Source: Spirochaetia bacterium (lineage in GTDB: Bacteria > Patescibacteriota > Minisyncoccia > UBA6257 > UBA9933). From it: 7,829 nt of DNA. The notes below the pieces were generated by a model. The model searched no databases. It was not told the origin of the DNA and worked only from the letters and a program-made list of their open reading frames with translations. The stretch is from positions 1 through 7,829 of the forward strand of contig QYPD01000004.1 in assembly GCA_007279775.1 (NCBI GenBank), written 5' to 3'. Shown here in pieces: positions 1 to 6,512 of the stretch (position 1 is the stretch's first letter; each line of letters opens with the position of its first letter). The position numbers and the translations under genes are program-made.

Positions 1-31
1 AATAAATCACAATCGAGTTGAATCACTGGGT

Positions 32-319
32 ATGGCTATAATAGTTGAAGAAGAAAAAAGAAGAACAAATTGGTTTTCGCTGATTCTGGTAATTTCGCTG
101 GCGGGCATGCTTGTCGCTCTGATTTATTATTTGTTTTTTGCGCCGACACCTTTGATAGAAAAAGTCATTTCTCAAAATATGCAATCGCTTAAAGAACTTT
201 CGGGAATAAAATTAAATGCCGAAAGCTTGGTTAATAATCCCAAATTTCAAATTCTCAAGCAGTATATCAATCCGATTGAAGGCGGGACGACGGGGAAAAG
301 CGATTTGTTCGTGAAATAA
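32..319 (+). CDS. Small single-pass membrane protein preceding pilB (unknown function)
   Basis: A 95-residue protein with a charged N-terminus (EEEKRR at 6-11), one hydrophobic segment at about 15-36 and a 59-residue C-terminal part probably outside the cytoplasm. I see no catalytic motif. It ends 2 bases before pilB, so the two are almost certainly co-transcribed and it is probably a T4P accessory or assembly protein. From memory, proteins of this shape often sit just upstream of pilB in Patescibacteria, but no named family can be assigned from the sequence. The start is uncertain: this frame is open back to position 2, so a start outside the window is possible. ATG at 32 is favoured because the charged stretch follows directly and another frame closes with TGA at 19-21, which could be the end of the upstream gene. 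No Shine-Dalgarno is visible. Confidence 0.75.
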   Translation: MAIIVEEEKRRTNWFSLILVISLAGMLVALIYYLFFAPTPLIEKVISQNMQSLKELSGIKLNAESLVNNPKFQILKQYINPIEGGTTGKSDLFVK

Positions 320-321
320 AA

Positions 322-2055
322 ATGGAAAATAAAATTTTAATTCAAGAATTCGTCAAAGACGGCCTTTTGGACGAGGAATCGTCGAAAAAAGTTCTCCAAG
401 AAGCGTCGCTTTCCGGAAGAAAAGTGGACGAATTGATTTACGAACGGCGTTTGGCCGACGAGGATAAAACCAACGAAATCAAAAGCAGGCTTTTAAATGT
501 TCCTTACAAAAAATTTAAAGTTGAAGAAGTTCCCGATGAAATTTTAAAACTTATTCCGGAAGAAACGGTAAGAAATTACAAAGTCGTTCCGATGAGCCGT
601 TCGGCTGATGTTTTGGTAGTTGGGATGATCAACCCCGACGACGTGAAAGCGCAAGAAGCTTTGAAATTTATCGCAAAGCAGGCAAGGTTGAATTTGGGCA
701 TTTATCTGGCGAGTTATTCGGCCTGGGAACAAATGGCAAGGCGTTATTCGCCGTATAAAAGTGAAGTTGAAATGGCAGTAAGGTCTTTGAATTTGCGGCC
801 GGATAAAGAACAAAATTCTTATCAAAAAGCGGTTGCCTTGGAGGGTGGCGCGATAGCTTCAGAAGAGGCGCCGATTATCAGAATTGTGGCGTCAACACTT
901 AAAGAAGCGGTTTGGCAGAAAGTCTCAGATATTCATATAGAGCCTCAAAGGGACAGGTTGCGAATTAGGTTCCGGCTTGACGGCGTGCTTAGCGAAATTT
1001 CTTCGCTTCCAATAGAACTTCATCAGCCGATTCTCTCGCGCGTTAAAGTCCTTTCAAATTTAAAAATAGACGAAACTCGCGTTCCTCAAGACGGACGTTT
1101 TAGAACGGTTCTTTTCGGTCGCGACATTGACTTTCGCGTTTCGACTTTCCCGACTCCGATTGGCGAAAAAGTCGCCATTCGTGTTTTAGATCCGACTGTT
1201 GGCTTGAAAGGACTGGAAGAACTGGGGTTAGTTGACCAAAATTACCGGACAATCAGAGAAGGCGCGGAGAGGCCATACGGAATGATTTTGATTACCGGTC
1301 CGACCGGCTCCGGAAAAACCACTACGCTTTACGCGTTGATGCAGATTTTAAACAAAGAGGAGGTGAACGTTGTGAGTTTGGAAGATCCGGTGGAGTATTT
1401 TATGGACGGACTGAACCAATCGCAGGTTAAACCGGAAATTGGATATGATTTCGCTTCGGGTTTGCGGCAAATTTTGCGTCAAGACCCGGACGTTATTATG
1501 GTCGGCGAGGTCAGGGATAATGAAACCGCCGGCCTCGCGATTCATGCCGCTTTAACGGGGCATATCGTTCTTTCGACTCTTCACACCAATAACGCTTTGG
1601 GTGCGATACCGCGTTTAATAAACATGGGAGTGGAACCGTTTCTTTTGCCTGCCTCTTTGAATTTGGTAGTGGCTCAAAGATTGATTCCTCGGCTTTGCGG
1701 CGAGTGCCACAAGCCCGAGCCGGCTTCGGAAAAAATTCAGGAAATTATAAAAAAAGAAACGGAAAATATACCAAAAGATTTGATGAAAGATTTTAAGCAG
1801 CCCTATGAAATTTATCGTCCGGTTAGTTGTCCGGCTTGCAAGGGCAAAGGATTTATCGGGCGAATGGCGCTATTTGAAATTTTAAAAATGACCCCCGAGC
1901 TTCAAGACATAGTAAATAGCAATCCTACAGAGCGTAAAATTCTTGAAGAGGCGAAGCGTCAAGGAATGATAACTTTGCGTCAAGACGGAATTTTGAAAGC
2001 GCTTAAGGGATTGGTTTCTATGGAATCGGTTTTGAGAGAAACCACCGAGATGTAA
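322..2055 (+). CDS. pilB: PilB, type IV pilus assembly (extension) ATPase
   Basis: A 577-residue cytoplasmic hexameric ATPase of the GspE/PilB family that powers pilus polymerisation through PilC. Residues 1-150 form a GspE N-terminal (MshEN-like) domain. The helical repeat there is degenerate and lacks the usual leading RLG, so c-di-GMP binding is uncertain. The core has the SDIHIEP motif at 202-208, arginines in RFRLDG (216-221), QDGR at 256-259, Walker A GPTGSGKT at 326-333 (Lys332), Asp box EDPVEY at 354-359, Walker B ending in Glu396 (VIMVGEVRD) and His box STLHTN at 418-423. The zinc tetracysteine typical of extension ATPases is C459/C462 with C503/C506; it separates PilB from PilT. Length is normal and the gene is intact. 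It starts 2 bases after the upstream small gene, suggesting translational coupling in the absence of a Shine-Dalgarno. Confidence 0.97.
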   Translation: MENKILIQEFVKDGLLDEESSKKVLQEASLSGRKVDELIYERRLADEDKTNEIKSRLLNVPYKKFKVEEVPDEILKLIPEETVRNYKVVPMSRSADVLVVGMINPDDVKAQEALKFIAKQARLNLGIYLASYSAWEQMARRYSPYKSEVEMAVRSLNLRPDKEQNSYQKAVALEGGAIASEEAPIIRIVASTLKEAVWQKVSDIHIEPQRDRLRIRFRLDGVLSEISSLPIELHQPILSRVKVLSNLKIDETRVPQDGRFRTVLFGRDIDFRVSTFPTPIGEKVAIRVLDPTVGLKGLEELGLVDQNYRTIREGAERPYGMILITGPTGSGKTTTLYALMQILNKEEVNVVSLEDPVEYFMDGLNQSQVKPEIGYDFASGLRQILRQDPDVIMVGEVRDNETAGLAIHAALTGHIVLSTLHTNNALGAIPRLINMGVEPFLLPASLNLVVAQRLIPRLCGECHKPEPASEKIQEIIKKETENIPKDLMKDFKQPYEIYRPVSCPACKGKGFIGRMALFEILKMTPELQDIVNSNPTERKILEEAKRQGMITLRQDGILKALKGLVSMESVLRETTEM

Positions 2056-2058
2056 ATA

Positions 2059-2106
2059 AAAAATAATAGATAATAAATAAAAAAAACGAAAGTATTTATT
2101 ATTTTT
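2059..2106. repeat. AT-only inverted repeat in the pilB-pilT gap
   Basis: The 76-base gap holds almost only A and T. A perfect 10-bp inverted repeat, ATAATAAATA at 2070-2079 and TATTTATTAT at 2093-2102, has a 13-base spacer. The right arm can also pair with 2059-2072 with one mismatch, so the left side carries two overlapping copies of the same element. It is followed by TTTT, but with no G/C in the stem it is a poor intrinsic terminator. It is probably degenerate repeat-derived spacer, as in the next two large gaps; a processing or attenuation site is possible. Confidence 0.5.
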
Positions 2107-2131
2107 CATTTTTAGTTTATTATTTAAGCAT

Positions 2132-3202
2132 ATGGACTACAAACAAAAATTAAACGATTTATTATTGGCGACGGCGCGGCAAAACGCTTCCGACTTGCAT
2201 TTGTCGGCAGGCAGGCATCCGACTTTAAGAATAGACGGAGTTTTAATTCCTTTACAGAAAGAGCCGTTGGTTACTTCCGAAGTGAGCGAGGGTTTGGTTT
2301 TTTCAATGCTCACGCCCGAACAAAAAGAAACTTTTTTGGTGGAAAAAGAAATAGATTTTTCATACAGTTTTGAAGATAAAGCCCGTTTCAGGATAAATAT
2401 TTTTTATCAGCGCGGATATTTGGCGGCAGCTTTACGTCTTATCCCGGCGCAGATAAAAACGGTTGAAGAATTGAACTTGCCGCCCGTACTCCACGATTTT
2501 TGCAAATTATCGCAAGGTTTTGTTTTAATCGTCGGTCCGGCGGGACACGGAAAATCAACGACTTTGGCGGCGATGATAGACGAAATAAATCATTCCAGAA
2601 CGGACCATATTATTACCATTGAAGATCCGATAGAATATATTTTTACCCAGGACAAGAGCATAGTTTCTCAAAGGGAGGTCAAGTCCGACACCTTAACTTT
2701 TCATAAAGGTTTGAAATCGCTTTTGCGTCAAGACCCCGACGTGATTATGATAGGTGAAATGCGCGATAAAGAATCAATGGCAACCGCGATGACGGCGGCT
2801 GAAACCGGACATCTTGTTTTCTCGACGCTTCACACGAACTCCGCTTCGCAGACGATAGACAGAATAATAGATAGTTTTCCGGTTGAACAGCAAGGGCAAA
2901 TTTCTTCGCAATTGGCCGCGACTTTGGTCGGAATAGTTTCGGAAAGATTGATTCCGCGAATTGACGGAGGCAGAGTTCCGGCGTGCGAAATAATGCTTAC
3001 CAACCCGGCTGTCCGCAATCTTATCCGTGAAAGGAAATCGTATCAAATAGATTTAGTTATTGAGACTTCGGTTCAGGAAGGAATGCTGACGTTGAACCGT
3101 TCATTGGTTTCCTTATTGAATAAAAAAGAAATTTCTTTGGAAAACGCGGAATTGTATTCTTTAAGCCCGAGCGAATTAAGAATACTATTGGAACGCAGTT
3201 AA
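2132..3202 (+). CDS. pilT: PilT, type IV pilus retraction ATPase
   Basis: A 356-residue cytoplasmic hexameric ATPase that depolymerises the pilus for retraction, twitching, surface or host attachment, or DNA uptake. The N-terminal PAS-like domain shows ASDLHLSAG at 19-27 and RIDG at 33-36. The core has Walker A GPAGHGKS at 135-142 (Lys141), Asp box EDPIEY at 164-169, Walker B with Glu209 (VIMIGEMRD) and His box STLHTN at 231-236. The PilT-specific C-terminal motif is AVRNLIRE at 293-300, close to the canonical AIRNLIRE. There is no tetracysteine, unlike PilB. Length is typical. The Walker A residue usually Ser or Gln is His139, outside the catalytic Lys/Ser pair. The start ATG follows a 76-base AT-rich gap without a Shine-Dalgarno. 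Placement between pilB and pilC suggests balanced expression of extension and retraction motors. Confidence 0.97.
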   Translation: MDYKQKLNDLLLATARQNASDLHLSAGRHPTLRIDGVLIPLQKEPLVTSEVSEGLVFSMLTPEQKETFLVEKEIDFSYSFEDKARFRINIFYQRGYLAAALRLIPAQIKTVEELNLPPVLHDFCKLSQGFVLIVGPAGHGKSTTLAAMIDEINHSRTDHIITIEDPIEYIFTQDKSIVSQREVKSDTLTFHKGLKSLLRQDPDVIMIGEMRDKESMATAMTAAETGHLVFSTLHTNSASQTIDRIIDSFPVEQQGQISSQLAATLVGIVSERLIPRIDGGRVPACEIMLTNPAVRNLIRERKSYQIDLVIETSVQEGMLTLNRSLVSLLNKKEISLENAELYSLSPSELRILLERS

Positions 3203-3208
3203 GTTAAA

Positions 3209-3283
3209 ATTGAAGAATTGAAATATTGAAAGATTAAAAAATAAAAAATAATCCTTCAATTTTTCAATTAGCAATCTTTCAAT
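3209..3283. repeat. Inverted array of degenerate 8-mers in the pilT-pilC gap, reaching the pilC start
   Basis: The left arm has three back-to-back 8-mers, ATTGAAGA (3209-3216), ATTGAAAT (3217-3224) and ATTGAAAG (3225-3232), then ATT. After an A/T-rich centre the right arm has CCTTCAAT (3253-3260), TTTTCAAT (3261-3268), a 7-base TAGCAAT and CTTTCAAT (3276-3283). The arms are reverse complements; the longest exact match is 11 bp, 3225-3235 with 3273-3283. The last unit contributes the first two bases of the pilC ATG. As the units are near-identical, several hairpin registers are possible, and the stem could cover the pilC start. Confidence 0.75.
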
Positions 3284-4490
3284 GAAATTTAAATATAACG
3301 CCAGAACTCAACAAGGAGAATTGCAAACTGGTTTTGTGGACTCCGCCAATCGTGAATCAGCGGCGAATATTTTGGCTTCCCACGATCTTTTTATCTTAAG
3401 TTTGGAAAGCGTGGAAAAACGCTATTGGTACGATTTTTTTCTGAATTTTTTTAACAAAGTAAAATTTGTTGATTTGATGGTTTTCACGCGCCAGTTCGCC
3501 ACTCTAATGGAGGCGAAAGTTCCTTTAAATACGGTTTTAAAAACTCTTTACAAGCAGACGACCAGTCAAATTTTAAAAGAAGCGGTTTTTCGGATTTCTT
3601 CCGATATCGGCGCCGGGCTTTCTTTGTCGCAGGCAATGGAACGCCAGGGTGAAATTTTTTCGGAGTTTTATTTGAATATGATTCGTTCGGCCGAAATTAC
3701 CGGTCGTTTGGAAGAAGCGGCTAAATTTTTGGCGGATTATTTGGAAAAAGAATTGACGTGGAGAAATAAAATCCGCAACGCGATGATTTATCCCTCAATA
3801 GTGATAATTATGTTTTTAGTGGTCGCGGGAATAATGCTTGTCGTCGTTTTTCCGCAGATAGCGCCGATTTTTGAAGAATCCGGAACAGATTTGCCCGTAT
3901 TGACCAAAGTTTTCCTGTTCGTGGGAAAATTCACGCTTCAGTGGTGGTGGGCGATTATTCTGACGCTTCTCGCGCTCGTTTTCGTTATTGTGGATTATTT
4001 CAGGTCGCCGGAAGGCAAAGTTGTTTTTGACGAAATAAGCGTTAAAATTCCGGTTTTGGGAGACCTTTTCAGAAAAATTTATGTGAGCCGTTTCGCCGAA
4101 TCAACAAATATTTTAATCAAAGGAGGCATTCCCATAACACAGGCGCTTGGGATTTCCGCCGATACCATGGGAAGCGCCGTTTACAAAGATATTTTGATTG
4201 AAATTGCCGATGGGGTGAGAGGCGGTGAGTTGTTGTCCGACCTTTTGGCGAAAAACGAATATTATTTTCCGATTTTAGTAAGCCAAATGGTGGCAATCGG
4301 CGAGGGAACGGGCCGGCTTGATATTATTTTGTCGAAGGTATCAGATTTTTACACGCGCGAAGTCAATGATGTACTGGACAATTTAGTGGAGCTTATCCAG
4401 CCGGCTTTAATAGCGGTAATGGGCGTTTTGATAGGATTGTTGTTTGCTTCAATCTTGATTCCGATATATAATTTAGCTCAAGCATTCTAA
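3282..4490 (+). CDS. pilC: PilC, type IV pilus inner-membrane platform protein
   Basis: A 402-residue integral membrane protein of the GspF/PilC family, the platform that couples PilB and PilT to pilin insertion and removal. It has the expected short N-terminal domain (MKFKYNARTQ, about 1-45) and two T2SF domains, about 67-192 and 270-392. The repeats match in layout: FTRQFATLMEAKVPL at 68-82 parallels SRFAESTNILIKGGIPI at 269-285, and SAEITGRLE (136-144) parallels AIGEGTGRLD (338-347). Hydrophobic segments lie at about 170-192, 221-238 and 373-395, the usual topology. Length is normal and the gene is intact. ATG 3282 is chosen because MKFKYNAR is the usual PilC opening; it lies on the last unit of a repeat array and has no Shine-Dalgarno. 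Confidence 0.97.
   Translation: MKFKYNARTQQGELQTGFVDSANRESAANILASHDLFILSLESVEKRYWYDFFLNFFNKVKFVDLMVFTRQFATLMEAKVPLNTVLKTLYKQTTSQILKEAVFRISSDIGAGLSLSQAMERQGEIFSEFYLNMIRSAEITGRLEEAAKFLADYLEKELTWRNKIRNAMIYPSIVIIMFLVVAGIMLVVVFPQIAPIFEESGTDLPVLTKVFLFVGKFTLQWWWAIILTLLALVFVIVDYFRSPEGKVVFDEISVKIPVLGDLFRKIYVSRFAESTNILIKGGIPITQALGISADTMGSAVYKDILIEIADGVRGGELLSDLLAKNEYYFPILVSQMVAIGEGTGRLDIILSKVSDFYTREVNDVLDNLVELIQPALIAVMGVLIGLLFASILIPIYNLAQAF
4444..4472 (+). promoter_or_regulatory. Candidate promoter inside the 3' end of pilC, driving the pilin gene
   Basis: A perfect -10 box TATAAT (4467-4472) lies 17 bases after TTGCTT (4444-4449), which keeps the TTG of the -35 consensus but little else. Transcription would start near 4479, about 40 bases before the pilin ATG at 4521. 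A separate promoter would make sense because the major pilin is needed in far larger amounts than the motors. The -10 lies in coding sequence for the conserved C-terminal PilC segment IPIYNL, so the match may be chance. Confidence 0.3.
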
Positions 4491-4520
4491 GTCGGTCGAA
4501 GTTCAAAAATTATTTAAATA

Positions 4521-4958
4521 ATGAAAAAAAATAAAGGTTTTACGTTGATTGAAATTTTAATCGTCGTCGCCATAATCGGACTCTTGTCTTCGGTTGTTTT
4601 GGTTGGTTTAGGTTCTTTCAGGGCGAGGGGGCGCGATGCCCGCAGAGTCGCCGATTTGAGGGAAGTTCAAAACTCAATGGAACTCTACTATTTCAAGAAT
4701 AACAACTATCCGGCTGCCAGTACTTGGAACGATCTAAAAGTTGCTTTGACAGGAGCCGGCATCGGAGTTTCAATTATACCCACAGATCCGCTTAGCGGTT
4801 CGGGGGAAACTTATTATTACGGCGTTTCTACCGATAAGCAAAGCTACGTTTTGGGCGCCACGCTTGAAGATGCGAATAACTCTTCTTTAAAAGACGACAC
4901 CGACGTTTCAGTTTACGGAGTCAATTGCGCCGATCCGGTTTATTGCGTTCAGTTTTAG
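4521..4958 (+). CDS. pilA: Major-pilin-like type IV prepilin (PilA/GspG-like)
   Basis: A 145-residue prepilin, the likely main pilus subunit. The class III leader is short and basic (MKKNKG); PilD should cut between Gly6 and Phe7, giving mature FTLIE with the assembly glutamate at Glu11 (+5). The hydrophobic N-terminal helix covers about 8-30, followed by the charged amphipathic part RARGRDARRVADL. The globular domain resembles short GspG-type pilins: a YYFKNNNYP motif at 57-64, then IPTDP and a Tyr/Gly-rich sheet. A C-terminal pair, Cys136 and Cys142, could close a six-residue disulfide loop like a pilin D-region. It sits directly after pilC and before pilD. It could instead be one of several pilins; its canonical leader and position favour the major one. 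The start is ATG 4521 in an AT-rich leader without a Shine-Dalgarno. Confidence 0.9.
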   Translation: MKKNKGFTLIEILIVVAIIGLLSSVVLVGLGSFRARGRDARRVADLREVQNSMELYYFKNNNYPAASTWNDLKVALTGAGIGVSIIPTDPLSGSGETYYYGVSTDKQSYVLGATLEDANNSSLKDDTDVSVYGVNCADPVYCVQF

Positions 4959-4980
4959 CTCTTGAGCATCTATTTTGGTT

Positions 4981-5886
4981 ATGAATTATTTATTATATTT
5001 TTTTCTTTTTATTTTCGGCTTAATAGTTGGAAGTTTTTTAAACGTTGTTATTTCCCGTTATCAGCCGGGGAAAAGAGTGCTCGATTCCAAGGTAATCGGC
5101 GGGCCGGGCAATTGGAAAACGCGTTCGCGCTGTATGTCGTGCGAGAAGCAATTGGCTTGGCATGAGCTTTTGCCGCTCGCAAGCTTTTTGATTCAAAAAG
5201 GCAAATGCCGTGGCTGCGGAGCAAGAATATCTTTTCAATATTTTTTGGTTGAGTTGTTGTCGGGGGCGGTTTTCGTTTTCGTGCCGATGTTTTGGGCGAT
5301 TTCCCTTCCGCTGCTGTCTCTTCCGGAATATATCTCAATATTTTTAATTCTTTCTTTTGTTTGGATATTGGTTTTTTTGACGCTTATCGTTTTGTCCGCG
5401 ATAGATTTCAGGCATTTTATTATTCCGGATTCGATGAATTTGTTTTTGGCGGTTTTAGGAGCGATTTTACTGGCGGTGAATAATCATTACAAAAGATTCA
5501 GTCCTACCGGCGGGTCGTTTTTTGGCTATTACGCCGATCTTTTCGGGCTAAGGGAAAATATTTGGGTGAATTATTTTTTTGCTACGGCGATAGTAATGAT
5601 TTTTTTCGCTTTGGTAATCATTATTACCAAGGGAAAGGGAATGGGCTGGGGCGATTTCAAGCTTGCCGGCGCCTTGGGCCTTATTTTGGGCTGGCCGGAT
5701 ATTTTGGGCGCGGTTTTTTTAGCTTTTGTAATCGGTTCGGCCCTTAGCTTGGTTTTTATGGCTTTCAATAAGAAAAAAATGAAAGACATTATTCCTTTCG
5801 GCCCGTTTTTGGCGTTTGGCGCTTCTTTGGTGTTTTTCTTCGGGCGCCAATTAATGGATTTATATTTTAAATTGTTTGGATTGTGA
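4981..5886 (+). CDS. pilD: PilD, prepilin peptidase (A24 family, with N-terminal methylase-type domain)
   Basis: A 301-residue polytopic membrane aspartyl protease that removes class III leaders from the prepilins encoded here; family members also N-methylate the new N-terminus. Visible: GSFLNVVISR at 17-26 after the first membrane helix; the zinc tetracysteine of the methylase-type domain, C51/C54 and C76/C79; first catalytic aspartate Asp142 in AIDFRHFIIPD; second, Asp225, in GMGWGDFK (220-227); and IPFGPFLAFG at 271-280 in the last helices. The two aspartates are 83 residues apart, somewhat more than in well-studied proteobacterial enzymes, owing to a polar loop at about 167-193. ATG 4981 is chosen over the in-frame TTG at 4975, which adds only two residues. 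It follows the pilin gene by 22 bases. The stop is TGA. Confidence 0.96.
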   Translation: MNYLLYFFLFIFGLIVGSFLNVVISRYQPGKRVLDSKVIGGPGNWKTRSRCMSCEKQLAWHELLPLASFLIQKGKCRGCGARISFQYFLVELLSGAVFVFVPMFWAISLPLLSLPEYISIFLILSFVWILVFLTLIVLSAIDFRHFIIPDSMNLFLAVLGAILLAVNNHYKRFSPTGGSFFGYYADLFGLRENIWVNYFFATAIVMIFFALVIIITKGKGMGWGDFKLAGALGLILGWPDILGAVFLAFVIGSALSLVFMAFNKKKMKDIIPFGPFLAFGASLVFFFGRQLMDLYFKLFGL

Positions 5887-5889
5887 AAA

Positions 5890-6014
5890 TAGAATTTAGG
5901 ATTTAGAATATAGAATTTAGGAAATTCGTTTTAATTGTTCCTACATCCTACATCCTACATTCTAAATTCTAATAATAAATGAAAATCCTAAATCCTAAAT
6001 CCTACATTCTAAAT
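5890..6014. repeat. Inverted arrays of degenerate 7-mers flanking and entering the FimT-like gene
   Basis: Left array, five contiguous units at 5890-5924: TAGAATT, TAGGATT, TAGAATA, TAGAATT, TAGGAAA. First right array, five units at 5940-5974 in opposite orientation: CCTACAT three times, TCTAAAT, TCTAATA. Then comes the start codon ATG 5979-5981. Second right array at 5987-6014, inside the gene: CCTAAAT twice, CCTACAT, TCTAAAT. Exact inverted matches include 13 bp (5894-5906 with 5988-6000) and, nested inside it, 10 bp (5911-5920 with 5962-5971); the two can coexist, leaving the start codon in an internal loop. This fills the 92-base pilD-fimT gap. The rows have drifted, so it is an old or imperfect array, not a fresh microsatellite. 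Confidence 0.85.
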
Positions 6015-6512
6015 TTCAACTCTAAAGCTTTTACAATGATAGAGATGTTGGTGATTTTGGGTATTTTAACGGTAATTTCCGGCACTTTGATCGCCAACAT
6101 TCATATCGGCGAACGCCAAATAGTTCTTTTTAGAGAACAAGCCAAAGTTGTCAGCGCTCTTTCTAAGGCTAAATCTTCGAGCGTTTCAATTTTTGGCGGA
6201 GCTGGCGTTCCTTGCGGTTTCGGTGTTCATTTTGAAGCGCCAAGAACCTTTATTATTTTTAAAGATTTGGCCGTTAATTGCCAGACCGCAGACAGAAAAT
6301 ATTCGGGAGAAACGGAAATTTATGAATCTTTTCAGCTTGATTCAGGGGTGGCGTTTGACAATTTAAGCTTGTCGGATATTGTTTTCATTCCGCCCAATCC
6401 ATTGGTAATTATCACGCCCTCTCAAGACCAAGCAACCATAATTATTAAAATCGTCGGCGGAGAAAGCTCGGCGACGGTTAAAATAAACAGCGGGGGACAA
6501 ATCAGCACATAA
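5979..6512 (+). CDS. FimT/GspH-like minor pseudopilin
   Basis: A 177-residue prepilin-like protein, probably part of the pilus tip or initiation complex. The leader is MKILNPKSYILNFNSKA; cleavage is expected between Ala17 and Phe18, so the usual Gly at -1 is replaced by Ala. Mature FTMIE follows with Glu22 at +5, then a hydrophobic helix to about 40. The soluble part fits GspH/FimT: a Lys/Ser-rich helix continuation, a Cys79/Cys101 pair that may form a disulfide, and a C-terminal beta region ending in ATVKINSGGQI. Most of the leader (residues 4-12) is encoded by an array of 7-base repeats. The start ATG 5979 has no Shine-Dalgarno and lies between two repeat arrays. The stop overlaps the next start (TAATG). 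The next genes are GspI-, GspJ- and GspK-like, so the order matches gspH-I-J-K. Confidence 0.85.
   Translation: MKILNPKSYILNFNSKAFTMIEMLVILGILTVISGTLIANIHIGERQIVLFREQAKVVSALSKAKSSSVSIFGGAGVPCGFGVHFEAPRTFIIFKDLAVNCQTADRKYSGETEIYESFQLDSGVAFDNLSLSDIVFIPPNPLVIITPSQDQATIIIKIVGGESSATVKINSGGQIST

Noticed and set aside
1..21. Possible tail of an upstream gene (frame 1, six codons then TGA at 19-21).
   Set aside because: Too short to identify or to tell from chance; mentioned only as support for the ATG at 32.
4975..4980. TTG start for PilD at 4975.
   Set aside because: ATG 4981 is two codons later and gives the usual short N-terminus before the first membrane helix.
4962..5165. Separate 67-residue frame overlapping the start of pilD.
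   Set aside because: It is out of frame with PilD, which has all family motifs; no support as a protein.
544..5789. Several minus-strand open frames of 60-100 codons.
   Set aside because: All lie opposite well-supported pilus genes, have no recognisable domains and look like antisense shadows.
5881..5909. Promoter TTGTGA, 17 bases, TAGAAT before the FimT-like gene.
   Set aside because: The TAGAAT is simply the repeat unit and occurs three times in the array, so the match has little weight.
5887..5978. Intrinsic terminator after pilD.
   Set aside because: The inverted arrays have few G/C pairs, no adjoining T-run, and the repeat continues into the next gene.
5890..6014. CRISPR-like array.
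   Set aside because: Units are 7 bases with no spacers between them, unlike CRISPR repeats of 20 or more bases.
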